Source: JBEBVQ01 sp037190845 (GTDB taxonomy: Bacteria; Bacteroidota; Bacteroidia; Chitinophagales; Chitinophagaceae). Taken from it: a DNA stretch of 64,000 bases. The position numbers were made by a program, and so were the translations under genes. Below the pieces are notes generated by a model that had not been told where the DNA came from, searched no databases, and saw only the letters and a program-made list of their open reading frames with translations. The stretch lies in assembly GCA_037190845.1 (NCBI GenBank), contig JBBCJI010000011.1, forward strand, positions 4,990 through 68,989, in the 5' to 3' direction. Below, one piece after another: positions 1 to 9,872 of this stretch (position 1 is its first letter; every line of letters starts with the position of its first letter).

Positions 1-3000
1 GATGTCTGGTCGAGGAGGGTGTTTCTGTAGGTGGGCATCACGAGGTTAGGCATCAGGTATTCGAACATGGATCCACTCCATGATAATAATATCGGTTCGC
101 CTCCCGAATGTGTCAGTAACCTGCCCAGGGCAAACCAGCTTTCCTGCGGGAGTTTCCCCTGTGAAATAGCCACAAAGCTTCCCAGACGGGCTTCTGTGGC
201 CAGCAGATCGTAATAGCTGTCGTCCGGTCTGTGTTCGTCCAGGTTATAGCCGATGCGTAAAAGGTGTTTGGACGGATTGTAAAGGAATGAATAATCCATA
301 TCCGCAAACTCATCACATTCTTGTATAAGTCTTGTAATCAGCTCATGCTGCTGTGTGTCAGTCTGTTTGCTAAGATGATGTATTTCCTGAATCGTTTCAT
401 CAACCAGGATGTTGATTTTTTTCAGCCAGTTTGCTGCTTCTGATGTCTGTTGTTCCAGGTGATTACCTAAAAGAATGGAGCTGCTCCTGATTTCTTCAAG
501 CGCTTCTTCGATGTGCCCCGGATCTTTCGGAGGAGCGTCGCACAGACCGTGCATTCTTTTCAGCAGGGCTTTGAACAGAACGTTTTTTTCGATCGTTTCA
601 TCTTCATCAGCCGCCAGTAACAGGTTACTGCGTAGTCCGGAGAATACTCTGGGATTGATGCCTGCACTGTTTTTTAATCCCGTCAGGCCCTGCTTTAATA
701 CCAATAAATGTCCCGCGAGATTACCGCTGTCTACACTTGAAATATAACGGGGGGATAACGGCGCCAGCGTTTGCGTGTCGTACCAGTTTAGAAAATGTCC
801 CCGGTAGCGTTCCATGTTTTTAAGCGTGCTGAATGTATTTATGGTTCTTCCCAGTAATGCGGAACGGGTAATAAAGCCAAAATCGTAAGCAGCCAGATTG
901 GATAACAGGCTTAACCCGATGTTGGTAGGAGAAGTACGGTGGGCGATTACTTCGCGGGGGGCTTCCTGGTAATTGTCGGGTGGCAGCCAGTTGTCGGATG
1001 CTGAAACATACTGTTCAAAGAAAGACCAGGTACGTCTTGCCAGCTTGTACAGGTATAGTTTTTGCCCGGAGGAGAGAGCAGTGCCGGGCTTATAGATCGG
1101 GCGGCTGATCCACCAGGTCATCAGCGGGGCGATCAGCCAGAGGAAGAGCATGATCGTAGCGCCGGACAATGCTTCCGGTTTGTTTCCGTTCAGATAAAAG
1201 AACAGTACGACCGTCAACAGTGGGCCGATCCACATGGACTGGTATGAGGCGGCGAGGTCTCTGAATGTTTTGAATATGCCGAATGGCGTCCATTTCAATA
1301 AGTATTTTCGGCTTATCAACAGGCGCCATAATGTTCGGACGATTGCATCGGCACTGTAATAGGCTTCGTAGGGCAAGGTAGCGATGCGCAGGAACAATTG
1401 CGCCAGGTTGTCTTCAGCTACAGCGCTACATTCTTTGAAGTGCTGCTTCAGGTCAATTTCTTTGGGTTTGTGAAATATCTGCCATAAGGAGATGAATAAA
1501 ACAGGCAGGAAAATAAAACTGAGCGCGATCAGTGTAAATGTTCCGGAACGTGGCAACATTGTCCATGCCAGCACCATCATCAGTACACAGGCGATCGCCA
1601 CAGTACTCCTGCGCAGGTTGTCGAATATCTTCCAGCGTGAGAGTGCGGATAGGTTGTTTCTCTGATAACGTTTTTTATTGCCGCGTATGAAGGGGAAGAT
1701 CCAGGCTGCTATCTGCCAGTCTCCCCTTATCCAGCGATGAATGCGTTTAACATCCGCATTATATTCCATCGGGTAATTTTCATACAGTTTTACATCGCTC
1801 AGCAGACCTGAACGCGCATGGCATCCTTCGAGCAGGTCATGGCTCAATATCCTGTTTTCGGGGAAGACACCCGCTACCGCCTGTTCAAAGATGTCTACGT
1901 CATAAATACCTTTCCCGATGAATGATCCTTCTTTAAACAGATCCTGATATACATCGGAGATCATATGGGTATATGGATCAAGACCGGTGTCTATGCTGTG
2001 CATACGCTCGAAATAGGTGGTAACATGTCCCGGCAAATTAACCGCTACCCGTGGCTGCAGGATTCCATATCCTTCTGTTACTCTTCGTTTCTTCGGGTTG
2101 AATACCGCTTTGTTGAGCGGATGTGCCATGGCTGCTATCATCTGCCAGGCCGTTTCGCGCGGCATTTGGGTGTCTGTGTCGAGTGTGATGACATACTTTA
2201 TATTGGTCAGCTTTCCGATGTCGCCAACCGTATGGGAGAATGATTCGGGATTGCCTCTGAGCAAACGATTGAGTGCTGCGAGCTTGCCGCGTTTCCGTTC
2301 ATAACCCATCCATACTTTTTCTTTCCCGTTCCATTCGCGGGGGCGGTGAAACAGGTAGAATATCTCTTTGCCTTCCCCCGGATATTTTTGATTTAATGCC
2401 GCTATTCCTGATAGTACCTGTTGTAACAACGGATGGTCGCCGGGCATGTCGCGCTCCGGCGCATCCATAAAATCGGTCAGCAGGCTGTAATGGATATTGT
2501 CTGTTTTATTGGCCAGGTAGCATACTTCCAGTGATTCCAGCAGCCCGGCCACTGTTTTTTCGTTCGTCAGCAGGGTGGGTATAGTGACCAGTGTTTTATA
2601 ACGGTGCGGCACATGTTTGGAAAAGTCCATACGGGGCAGCCGTTTGGGAGGGATGATCAGCGTACTGATCCAGTCTACAAGCGATATTGCCAGCTGGCTG
2701 GACGCGCATATGACCAAAACGAAGAGCGCGGCAGCCAGATAACCCGGCACGCCCTGACGCTGTGCGAAGCTGCATACGACGAGGGTGATGGATAATGAGA
2801 TCAATATTTTACTACCCAGGTAGATCATGAGCGGAAAACGCTGAATGGTTTGCTTCAGCTTATCCCCGAATGAGTAGCGCATCCGTGCTATCCTTTTCAA
2901 TTCGGTAACGCCGTCGTCAGCCAGGTAATAGCCGACATGTGCCTTCCGGTCTTCGGGATCCTCCTCTGCTGCTTTCTTAGCACAATCAACGGCGAGCGCC

Positions 3001-4103
3001 GCTATTTGTACTTCAGACAGGCTGCTTTTCCTGGCAATTGCTTCCACTACATGGCGATAATGATCGCGTGTGGCAAAGTCCATATTGCCGTATATGCCCC
3101 CCGTATCTTCGCGCAGTGTTCGTTCCACAATGCTTATGGTTTCCACAAACTCGCCCCAGTCTGTGGTCTCCAGGAAGCGCAGGCTGCTGATGCTGTTGCT
3201 GATGGATACCTGCTCCACAGCCTGTTTTTGTCCTTCGACCTGTATCAGTTCTTCGCTGTTCAGCCCCTGGGCAGTAAGCTGTTGCTCCAGCCAGTGGATC
3301 GGTAGTGTGAATATGGCGCCTTTGGCCTGGAGTTTACGCAGGTATTCGGCAGCAAACGGCCCGGACAGATGTGGATCTGTGCGGGCCATATCACTCAGTA
3401 TCAGGATAATATCTTTAGGGTGCTCTTCTGCGGCGGCGAGCATTTTGTTGGTCCAGTATGCGGCAATGTTCTGATCTATCTTATCCAGTGCCACACGGGA
3501 GGCGACACGTCGCAGATTTTCTATCAACGCCAGACGCAACATAATGGGGATGGCCCAGAGTTCCCCAAGTGAGAGCTCATTTACCGATTGGTAAGCAGAT
3601 ACGAGGCTGCTGAGGATTTGAAGATCCACGCGCCCATCGCTGTGAGAAATGATCTCAAGGGCAATGTCATATACCCGCGGCAATCCTTCCGCGTGTTTGT
3701 TGGCCAGTACCGGCAGGGTCTGAATGTAGCCTTTCGGCAGGTGTCTTTTGCTGATCACGATGTGCTCTTCGATCAGGTAGAAATTATCTAAAAGCCATTC
3801 TCCCGCCGGGCTTATGCTGGTTTTTTCTTTGGCGCTGTCCACCAGCAGGTTGCGCACCTCGATCAGTACGGTTTCATTATCATCGAGCCGCTTCAGGAGC
3901 TGATCGGGTACGGATTTATTCAGCAGCTTATGATAAGTTGCAACAACTTTGCCACGTTGCTCCATCTGCTGTGCGCTCAGCAACTCGGAACGCAAGGGCG
4001 CTTCATCAGTATATTTTTTTGAAGTGTCATCCAGCAGGAAAAAATCTCTGGCCTTCTCTAATAAATCATAAATGGAAGCGACTGTCCGGAGGGATTTTTT
4101 CAT
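1..4103 (-). CDS. ndvB: Cyclic beta-1,2-glucan synthase, N-terminal 1367 residues (3' end beyond window)
   Basis: The minus-strand frame is open from the ATG at 4103 to the left edge. It encodes the N-terminal half of an NdvB/ChvB-type inner-membrane enzyme, which makes cyclic beta-1,2-glucan from UDP-glucose. The N-terminal region (residues about 1-400) has the family motif EWLLDNFYLIEEHI. A GT84-type glycosyltransferase follows, with MGYERKRGK, a DTD metal site at D642/D644 and RWIRGDWQ near residue 790. Several membrane segments flank it. The last visible residues (SGSMFEYLMPNLVMPTYRN) begin the glycoamylase-like domain; GH94 domains would lie outside the window. Family members are about 2800 residues, so roughly half is here. 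It appears intact and has no operon partner in view. Confidence 0.93.
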   Translation of the reverse strand, partial: MKKSLRTVASIYDLLEKARDFFLLDDTSKKYTDEAPLRSELLSAQQMEQRGKVVATYHKLLNKSVPDQLLKRLDDNETVLIEVRNLLVDSAKEKTSISPAGEWLLDNFYLIEEHIVISKRHLPKGYIQTLPVLANKHAEGLPRVYDIALEIISHSDGRVDLQILSSLVSAYQSVNELSLGELWAIPIMLRLALIENLRRVASRVALDKIDQNIAAYWTNKMLAAAEEHPKDIILILSDMARTDPHLSGPFAAEYLRKLQAKGAIFTLPIHWLEQQLTAQGLNSEELIQVEGQKQAVEQVSISNSISSLRFLETTDWGEFVETISIVERTLREDTGGIYGNMDFATRDHYRHVVEAIARKSSLSEVQIAALAVDCAKKAAEEDPEDRKAHVGYYLADDGVTELKRIARMRYSFGDKLKQTIQRFPLMIYLGSKILISLSITLVVCSFAQRQGVPGYLAAALFVLVICASSQLAISLVDWISTLIIPPKRLPRMDFSKHVPHRYKTLVTIPTLLTNEKTVAGLLESLEVCYLANKTDNIHYSLLTDFMDAPERDMPGDHPLLQQVLSGIAALNQKYPGEGKEIFYLFHRPREWNGKEKVWMGYERKRGKLAALNRLLRGNPESFSHTVGDIGKLTNIKYVITLDTDTQMPRETAWQMIAAMAHPLNKAVFNPKKRRVTEGYGILQPRVAVNLPGHVTTYFERMHSIDTGLDPYTHMISDVYQDLFKEGSFIGKGIYDVDIFEQAVAGVFPENRILSHDLLEGCHARSGLLSDVKLYENYPMEYNADVKRIHRWIRGDWQIAAWIFPFIRGNKKRYQRNNLSALSRWKIFDNLRRSTVAIACVLMMVLAWTMLPRSGTFTLIALSFIFLPVLFISLWQIFHKPKEIDLKQHFKECSAVAEDNLAQLFLRIATLPYEAYYSADAIVRTLWRLLISRKYLLKWTPFGIFKTFRDLAASYQSMWIGPLLTVVLFFYLNGNKPEALSGATIMLFLWLIAPLMTWWISRPIYKPGTALSSGQKLYLYKLARRTWSFFEQYVSASDNWLPPDNYQEAPREVIAHRTSPTNIGLSLLSNLAAYDFGFITRSALLGRTINTFSTLKNMERYRGHFLNWYDTQTLAPLSPRYISSVDSGNLAGHLLVLKQGLTGLKNSAGINPRVFSGLRSNLLLAADEDETIEKNVLFKALLKRMHGLCDAPPKDPGHIEEALEEIRSSSILLGNHLEQQTSEAANWLKKINILVDETIQEIHHLSKQTDTQQHELITRLIQECDEFADMDYSFLYNPSKHLLRIGYNLDEHRPDDSYYDLLATEARLGSFVAISQGKLPQESWFALGRLLTHSGGEPILLSWSGSMFEYLMPNLVMPTYRNTLLDQT

Positions 4104-4694
4104 ATGCTTTACTACTGAAAAACCATTCCATCAGAGCGATTCAGTCCTATATTGTCAAAGAGTGTAAAGTATAATTAGATGTTTGATTGCATGTGTTTGA
4201 CTTTGGTAAAAGGAACATATGAAATGTTGCGGTACAAATGGCGTCAAGCAATTGCGGAGGAATCGAATTTGTGAAAAAATAGGATAAAGATAAAGAAGTC
4301 CTCAAAGCAGTTTGCGAGTGAATTAATCTCTGGCTATTGTCCATTGTCTTTTAGTTACACATGAGCCGATAAGAGCTATCTGTCTTGGTTATTCCAGGAC
4401 GGGTCAGGGCGGGTTATAAGGTGGATATAGGACAAGCTTGTTATTGTTCCATTGTACTATGTCATAAAATAACTATAAGTGTCTCTTCGACGCTCCTGTG
4501 CTTGCAGATGGGTTATAATGTACCGGAATATATGAGTGGAAAAATAAATAAGGTAGATGGTATTTGTCTTTTGAAAATACATAAGGTGTTTTTGCAAATA
4601 TAAGTTGCTTCGGTCCTGATAAACATCTTGAGGCCGGATCAACTGAAGGCAGGAAAATACCCGAAATTTACAGCCTGTTAAACCGGATCACAGC
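4104..4694. other. Gene-free stretch between ndvB and GNAT gene
   Basis: About 590 bases with only short, overlapping frames on both strands and no recognisable protein. It must hold the promoters for the divergent ndvB (minus) and acetyltransferase (plus) genes, but I see no clear -7/-33 pair or structured RNA. Confidence 0.5.
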
Positions 4695-5162
4695 ATGATG
4701 ATGTTTGCGCAATATAACAGTGCTTTTTTTGAATCACTCAATTATAAACTGGATGCACATCAGGCCAGGTTCACCATGGGGATTGAGGCTTGGGTAGACC
4801 CCTCTTTTTCACCCCCGTCAGGTAATATTATCGTAATCATGTTCGATGATCGTCCTGCCGGTTTTTTTGTTCTGGACCGTGGAGCGGATAAGCTTCAGCT
4901 TACCGGTAATGAGTCCTCAGTATTGCTTCGTTCTTTTTCTGTCAATCCGGACTACCAGGGTAAAGGCATCGGGAAATGGGCGATGCGTTCGGTTGATGAG
5001 TACGTGAAGAGGCAAATGCCGGATGTTGAGGAAATTGTTTTGTCGGTCAATCTGGAAAATACGCTTGCATACAGGCTTTATATTGGCGCCGGATTTACAG
5101 ACACCGGAAAAACGATAAATGGAATAGCCGGGCCGCAGCATGTGCTCTCGAAATACCTCTGA
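4695..5162 (+). CDS. GNAT family N-acetyltransferase
   Basis: A 155-residue cytoplasmic acetyltransferase of the GNAT superfamily, which moves an acetyl group from acetyl-CoA to an amine. The acetyl-CoA pyrophosphate loop is visible as NPDYQGKGIGKWA near residues 88-100, preceded by the beta-4 strand SSVLLRSFSV. The C-terminal part has the usual ENTLAYRLYIGAGF segment (N-x-x-A-x-x-L-Y-x-x-x-G-F). Length and motif order fit the family. The substrate cannot be read from sequence. Three consecutive ATG codons (4695, 4698, 4701) make the exact start ambiguous by two residues. It stands alone and is followed 130 bases later by a hairpin terminator. Confidence 0.9.
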   Translation: MMMFAQYNSAFFESLNYKLDAHQARFTMGIEAWVDPSFSPPSGNIIVIMFDDRPAGFFVLDRGADKLQLTGNESSVLLRSFSVNPDYQGKGIGKWAMRSVDEYVKRQMPDVEEIVLSVNLENTLAYRLYIGAGFTDTGKTINGIAGPQHVLSKYL

Positions 5163-5295
5163 ATATGCGGTATGACAGGAGGCCTGTTTTGTCCGGAGCG
5201 TACGTGAGGTATCCCGCCTGTTCCTGTTCGGTGAAATGTGCAGTTTTACAAGCAGGTTCTTTAATGGCTTGTGTATTCAGAAGAATTGAAAAATA

Positions 5296-5321
5296 AAAAG
5301 CCCGGAATTAACCGGGCTTTT
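5296..5321. terminator. Bidirectional rho-independent terminator
   Basis: AAAAGCCCGG-AATTAA-CCGGGCTTTT forms a 10 bp stem with A and T tracts, so it could stop transcription from either side. The 19 bases ATTAACCGGGCTTTTGTAG recur exactly at the terminator next to the initiator tRNA (50286-50304). Confidence 0.8.
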
Positions 5322-5448
5322 GTAGGAAGAACGTGCGAAATGTCGAACCTGGCAGAAGATTTAAAAGCGGTTTCGGAATGTAAGTTTTTGTGACAATTTA
5401 GATCCCTTGATCCGTATAATTGGTCCACATAGTGCTTAATATTTACTG

Positions 5449-5649
5449 CTATTTGCCAGTTGCGGGTACTTTTTCAACAGGATTAATATTAAAAGTGAAA
5501 TTGTAATTAACGTTTCTGTTGGAACAAGAATTATCGTTGAACGTATTGGTTATTATATTTAATGCCTGCTCCTCATCAAAATTCTGAAAAGCCTCCACAG
5601 GTATTTTCAATACCGCTAATATACGCTGCAACCAGCAGGATGAATGCAT
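5449..5649 (-). pseudogene. C-terminal remnant of XRE-type HTH gene (copy D)
   Basis: The segment ILAVLKIPVEAFQNFDEEQ followed by NIITNTF and FNINPVEK matches the C-terminal half of the HTH proteins at 12096-12512 and 43455-43880. The N-terminal DNA-binding half (IHEGRNVKRFREM...) is absent, and the conserved coiled-coil tail is replaced by an early stop. It is therefore a truncated copy, unlikely to bind DNA. It lies at the left limit of the accessory region, with no intact effector gene beside it. Confidence 0.75.
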
Positions 5650-5779
5650 AGAAAATGATCAGCCGTTTGTAAAGTTGCTCTTTCCCTCTTCGGAAGATTG
5701 CCGTTTCAGTCGTGTGTTATGAATTTCTGCCTGGGTACGCATCATGGTGTTGGATACCGATGATACGTTTCTGAACACG

Positions 5780-6289
5780 TTACTTTCTTTGTCGTTTGGT
5801 ATTCCCTTCTATCTCCGGATCCGTATTGTTGGTATACGCTGTTTCATGCTTGATCTCGGTCATGATAAAGGAACTTCTTACCGTGGCAATATTGGCGATC
5901 TTCGATAACTTGAACTTTATGAATTCCTGGTACTCGTCCATGTCGCGAACCACGACTTTTAGGAGGTAGTCGTCCGTGCCGGTCATGTGATAACATTCCA
6001 TTACCTCCGGGAGCTGCACGATCTCCTGCTCGAACTGCTGTAATACCGTGTGCTCATGTTCTTTCAATTGGACCGACGTGAAAGCGCTCAGGGTTCTGCC
6101 GATCTTCTTTTTGTCCAGTATCGCAACATATTGTTTGATGTAGCCCTGTTGCTCCAGACGTTTGATGCGCTCGTAGACCGGCGTGCTCGTTTTTCCTACT
6201 TTTTCTGCAATCTCCTTATTCGTCAGTTTGGCGTTATGCTGTAAGAGGTCGAGTATCTGCCAGTCAATCGGATCAAGTGGGGATGCCAT
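5780..6289 (-). CDS. Lrp/AsnC family transcriptional regulator
   Basis: A 169-residue feast/famine regulator. Residues 1-60 form the AsnC-type winged HTH (LDPIDWQILDLLQHNAKLTNKEIAEKVGKTSTPVYERIKRLEQ, read in parts). The RAM ligand-binding domain follows (LPEVMECYHMTGTDDYLLKVVVRDMDEYQEFI), the signature of amino-acid-sensing Lrp proteins. It is transcribed divergently from the methionine gamma-lyase-type gene at 6440. That arrangement, together with a palindrome in the shared intergenic region, suggests it controls that gene and itself in response to an amino acid; this is inference. It has a polar, slightly long C-terminal tail. Family assignment is secure, the ligand is unknown. Confidence 0.93.
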   Translation of the reverse strand: MASPLDPIDWQILDLLQHNAKLTNKEIAEKVGKTSTPVYERIKRLEQQGYIKQYVAILDKKKIGRTLSAFTSVQLKEHEHTVLQQFEQEIVQLPEVMECYHMTGTDDYLLKVVVRDMDEYQEFIKFKLSKIANIATVRSSFIMTEIKHETAYTNNTDPEIEGNTKRQRK

Positions 6290-6361
6290 GAATCTGTCTT
6301 TTCTGAATTTTATGATTATTAGGGATGAAATTAGTGGATTATTCTAAAATCAGGCGTATTT

Positions 6362-6395
6362 CAGCATAATTTTCTGTTTTTTCAGAATTATGCAG
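6362..6395. promoter_or_regulatory. Candidate Lrp operator
   Basis: Inverted repeat GCATAAT-TTTCTGTTTTTTCAGA-ATTATGC within the 150 base divergent intergenic region between the Lrp gene and the PLP lyase gene. Its position suits dual autoregulation and control of the lyase. The assignment is from position and symmetry only. Confidence 0.4.
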
Positions 6396-6439
6396 ATGGC
6401 ATTGTTTTTTGTTACAGATTTGTATCAAATCCTTTTATC

Positions 6440-7699
6440 ATGAACGACTATAAAGATTATGCTCCCGAAAGTCTTATGATGAGTTACGGTTATAAGCCGG
6501 AACTGAGCGAAGGTGCTATCAAATGCCCGATTTTCCAGACGTCTACTTTCGTTTTCAAGAACGCGGAAGAGGGGAAGGCGTTTTTTGAACTGGCCTATGG
6601 CAAGCGTCAGAAAGCGGAGGGTGAAGAGGTGGGGCTTATTTATAGTCGTATCAACAATCCGGACCTGGAGATCTTGGAGAACAGGCTTACGCTGTGGGAT
6701 GGCGCTGAAGATGCGGCGGTGTTCGAAAGCGGCATGAGCGCTATCTCTACGATTCTGATGGAATTCCTGCAGCCGGGTGATGTGTTGCTTTATAGCAGTC
6801 CGTTGTATGGCGGTACGCACCATTTTATGCATCATGTGCTCACCAAGTTCGGTATTCGTGTGTATGGGTTTCATGTTACAGACACGCGTGAGGATATAGA
6901 AGCTTTGATCACGAGGGAGGGTATTGGCGACAGGCTGGCTATGGTTTACATTGAGACCCCGGCCAATCCGACGAATGACCTGATCGATATAGCCATGTGC
7001 GCCGATATCGCTAAAAAATATAGCCAGGGAGATAAGCAGGTGTTGCTTGCGGTAGATAATACTTACATGGGGCCGCTGTGGCAGCATCCGCTGAAGCAGG
7101 GGGCTGATATCGTGGTCTATTCGGCAACTAAGTACATCGGCGGTCATAGCGATGTGATTGCCGGCGCTGTATTGGGTAGCAAGGAGATCATCACGCGGGT
7201 GAAGACCTTACGTACTTTCCTGGGCAATATGTGCAGCCCGCATACGGGTTGGTTGCTGATGCGCAGTTTGGAAACGTTGAAGGTGCGCATGCAGCAGCAG
7301 GCTTACAATGCGGAACGTGTGGCGGAGTTCCTGAAGGATCATCCTAAGGTGGAAAAGGTGTACTATCTGGGTTTCCTGGAAGCGGGTAGCGCTGCGCACG
7401 AAACATACAAGCGTCAATGCCTATCTGCGGGCGCTATGGTGAGTTTTGATATTGCCGGTGGCGAAGCAGCAGCGTTCCGGTTTCTGAACAACCTGAAGCT
7501 GATCAAGCTGGCTGTGAGCCTGGGCAGCACGGAAAGCCTGGCAGAGCATCCCGCCACGATGACCCATGTGGATATCCCGGACGAGGATAAGCAGAGGTTG
7601 AATATTACGGATAAGCTGGTGCGGTTGTCGATCGGTGTTGAGTTCTATGAAGATATCATACGCGACATCCGTCAGGCGCTGGATGAGGGTGGGGAATAG
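6440..7699 (+). CDS. Cys/Met-metabolism PLP lyase (methionine gamma-lyase / cystathionine gamma-synthase type)
   Basis: A 419-residue fold-type I PLP enzyme of the trans-sulfuration family. The PLP lysine is K231 in the motif YSATKYIGGHSDVIAG. Other family hallmarks are YSRINNPDLEILE, the phosphate-binding FESGMSAI, SSPLYGGTHH, VYIETPANPTN and LAVDNTYMGP. The C-terminal SLGSTESLAEHPATMTH is also typical. Members cleave or build C-S bonds in methionine, cystathionine or O-acylhomoserine. The divergent Lrp-type regulator favours a catabolic methionine gamma-lyase role, but substrate cannot be decided from sequence. Full length with no obvious defect; the start at 6440 places a normal N-terminus (MNDYKDYAPESLMMSYGY). 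Confidence 0.9.
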   Translation: MNDYKDYAPESLMMSYGYKPELSEGAIKCPIFQTSTFVFKNAEEGKAFFELAYGKRQKAEGEEVGLIYSRINNPDLEILENRLTLWDGAEDAAVFESGMSAISTILMEFLQPGDVLLYSSPLYGGTHHFMHHVLTKFGIRVYGFHVTDTREDIEALITREGIGDRLAMVYIETPANPTNDLIDIAMCADIAKKYSQGDKQVLLAVDNTYMGPLWQHPLKQGADIVVYSATKYIGGHSDVIAGAVLGSKEIITRVKTLRTFLGNMCSPHTGWLLMRSLETLKVRMQQQAYNAERVAEFLKDHPKVEKVYYLGFLEAGSAAHETYKRQCLSAGAMVSFDIAGGEAAAFRFLNNLKLIKLAVSLGSTESLAEHPATMTHVDIPDEDKQRLNITDKLVRLSIGVEFYEDIIRDIRQALDEGGE

Positions 7700-7773
7700 C
7701 AGTTCATTGAAGATCTCCCACTTAATACGAATTGAACGTCTTTTTGATAAGTATCATCTGACAAGTGGAAATA

Positions 7774-7830
7774 TGAGAAAATCTCTCAAATTCAACATTT
7801 TTCCTTATTTTTGAGAAAATATCTCAAAAT
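7774..7830. promoter_or_regulatory. Twin palindromes upstream of RloAB
   Basis: Two related inverted repeats built on TGAGA half-sites lie 6-60 bases before the RloA start: TGAGA-AAATC-TCTCA at 7774-7788 and TTTTGAGA-AAATA-TCTCAAAA at about 7810-7830. Their spacing and similarity suggest a two-site operator. No regulator gene is part of the operon. Confidence 0.5.
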
Positions 7831-7835
7831 AGGGT

Positions 7836-9128
7836 ATGTTATTAGAGTTTTCGGTAAGCAATTTTCTTTCGTTCAGAACAAAAGCAACGCTCAGTCTCGC
7901 TGCGACTTCCATAAAGGAGCATGTCGATACCAATATTTTTTCTACTGAACGTAGCGATTTGTTGAAAGGCGCTGTCATTTATGGCGCTAATGCGAGTGGT
8001 AAAAGCAATTTTATCCGGGCTATGTCCAGCATGAGGCGATTGGTCTTGCAATCTTTTGAGCAGTCTTCAAGAGAGGAATTAGGTATTACTCCCTTCCTGC
8101 TCAGTACGGAAACAGAACATTCACCTTCTTTTTTCGAGGCCGTTTTCATCATCGATAACACGCGGTATAGATACGGCTTTGAAGCAGATGATAAACGGTT
8201 CCGGGCCGAGTGGTTGTTCGAAGCCCAAAAGACTGCGGAAAAACCGTTGTTCTTACGCTCCGAAGATGGCATTGAAGTCATGAAAACTTTTCCGGAAGGA
8301 AAAGACCTGGAAGAACGGACAAGAGATAATGCGCTCTTTCTGGCCGTGGTGGATCAATTCAATGGAAAGACCGCCAAGAAGATCATGCAGTGGTTTAATA
8401 ACTTTATTACTATTTCCGGATTAAGCCATGAGGGTTATAAGGCCGTAACATTTGATATGCTCGAAAATAAGCAAACCAGTACTACGTTGCTTGATTTCTA
8501 CAAGAAACTGGATCTGGGTTTCGAGGACATATCAATCAGCAAAAAGCCTTTTGACGGGAAAGAGTTACCCAAAGATTTGCCGGAAAGTTTAATGAAGCAA
8601 CTGGTTACGGATTTAGAAGGGGCGTATAAAATTGACATCAGGACAATCCACAAAAAATATGATGCTCATGGCAAGGCTACGGGTACCGTACAGTTTGATA
8701 TGAGGAGCCAGGAATCGTCCGGCACCAATAAGCTTTTCAATATTTCCGGACCTGTGTTTGATGTCTTAAACGACGGGGGAGTGCTGGTTGTGGACGAATT
8801 AGATGCCAGTCTGCACCCTTTATTAACGCTTGCCGTCACAAAGCTGTTTAATTCAAAAGACTTCAATCGAAACAACGCCCAACTGGTTTTTGCCACACAC
8901 GACACCAATCTTTTATACTATGGAAACTATCGCAGAGACCAGATTTATTTTGTGGAGAAGGATCAGTATGGGGTGTCTGATATGTACTCGTTAGTGGAAT
9001 ACAAAGAACAGGGAAAGACAATCCGCAAGGATCGTTCGTTTGAGAAAGATTATATTGAAGGTCGTTACGGGGCTATTCCATTTATTGGCAACCTGTCAAA
9101 TGTGGTGACGAGATGGCAAGAAAAATAA
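7836..9128 (+). CDS. rloA: RloA/AbiL-type AAA ATPase (ABC-like, OLD-related)
   Basis: A 430-residue SMC/ABC-type ATPase of the RloA (AbiLi) group. It opens with the family N-terminus LLEFSVSNFLSFRTKATLSL, then Walker A GANASGKSN at residues 50-58. Walker B is near residue 318 (GGVLVVDELDASLHPLL), followed by the switch histidine in VFATHDTN. The middle region is variable, as usual. The stop overlaps the next gene by 16 bases, so the two are translationally coupled. In known systems this ATPase works with an RloB partner in phage defence; a role as sensor/regulator of the partner nuclease is inference. The gene follows a pair of palindromes that may control it. Confidence 0.9.
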   Translation: MLLEFSVSNFLSFRTKATLSLAATSIKEHVDTNIFSTERSDLLKGAVIYGANASGKSNFIRAMSSMRRLVLQSFEQSSREELGITPFLLSTETEHSPSFFEAVFIIDNTRYRYGFEADDKRFRAEWLFEAQKTAEKPLFLRSEDGIEVMKTFPEGKDLEERTRDNALFLAVVDQFNGKTAKKIMQWFNNFITISGLSHEGYKAVTFDMLENKQTSTTLLDFYKKLDLGFEDISISKKPFDGKELPKDLPESLMKQLVTDLEGAYKIDIRTIHKKYDAHGKATGTVQFDMRSQESSGTNKLFNISGPVFDVLNDGGVLVVDELDASLHPLLTLAVTKLFNSKDFNRNNAQLVFATHDTNLLYYGNYRRDQIYFVEKDQYGVSDMYSLVEYKEQGKTIRKDRSFEKDYIEGRYGAIPFIGNLSNVVTRWQEK

Positions 9129-9811
9129 AGATCCCCAATGAGCAACGAAAGCGATTTGCGCGGGAAGAGCAGCAGCGGAAAAAGGATGTGCGTAATAAAC
9201 GTGTGTATTATCTCATTGTATGCGAGGGCGCGGCCACGGAGCCCAATTATTTTGAAGGGCTAAAACAGGATTTGCCTAAAGGTGTATTGACCGCTTATCA
9301 GATAGATATTGAAGGAACCGGTCGTAATACGCAATCTTTAGTAGATGAGGCTTTACGTTTGAAGACCGATTATGAGAAAAATACGACAAGACCTGTTGAT
9401 AAACTTTGGGTAGTGTTTGACCGGGATAGCTTTGCAGCCAACGACTTCAATAACGCTATCCTCCGATGTGCTCAAAACATCCCGGAAATTGGCTGTGCCT
9501 GGAGCAACGAGGCATTTGAGCTATGGTATCTGCTCCATTTTCATTATTACCAAAATGCGATGAACCGGCAGCAATATCAGGGATTGATCGAAGATAATCT
9601 TCGGCCTTTCTTAGGGGAGGCTTATCGCTATGAGAAGAACAGCAGGGAAATGTATGCCTTACTAAAAGAGTACGGCAATGTTGAAAACGCCATTCGTAAC
9701 GCACAACGGCTTGCGGAAACTTATGGAGAAAGGCAGGATTATGCGAATCATAATTCTTGTACGATGGTGTTTCAATTAGTGAGTGAGTTATTGAAATTGA
9801 AGGTAGAATAG
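9113..9811 (+). CDS. rloB: RloB-family protein (AbiLii-like, TOPRIM-like nuclease candidate)
   Basis: A 232-residue RloB family protein. The basic N-terminus (residues 1-35) precedes YYLIVCEGAATEPNYFEGL. An acidic pair follows in LWVVFDRDSFA near residue 105, then SNEAFELWYLLHF and a C-terminal KNSREMYALL. The invariant E in CEG and the D-x-D in FDRDS resemble the catalytic layout of TOPRIM domains, so a metal-dependent nuclease role is likely but inferred. It overlaps rloA by 16 bases and would form one operon with it. This ATPase/RloB pair is the known AbiL-type abortive infection arrangement and is reminiscent of a split OLD nuclease. Confidence 0.88.
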   Translation: MARKIKIPNEQRKRFAREEQQRKKDVRNKRVYYLIVCEGAATEPNYFEGLKQDLPKGVLTAYQIDIEGTGRNTQSLVDEALRLKTDYEKNTTRPVDKLWVVFDRDSFAANDFNNAILRCAQNIPEIGCAWSNEAFELWYLLHFHYYQNAMNRQQYQGLIEDNLRPFLGEAYRYEKNSREMYALLKEYGNVENAIRNAQRLAETYGERQDYANHNSCTMVFQLVSELLKLKVE

Positions 9812-9872
9812 AACGGGATAACTGAGACTATAAAAAGGCGACTTTTGTAAAGCAAGCCTGCATCATGGCTTT

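Noticed and set aside
6425..7147. 240-residue minus-strand frame opposite the PLP lyase gene
   Set aside because: Shadow frame within a strongly conserved enzyme gene on the other strand; composition is His/Arg rich with no motifs.
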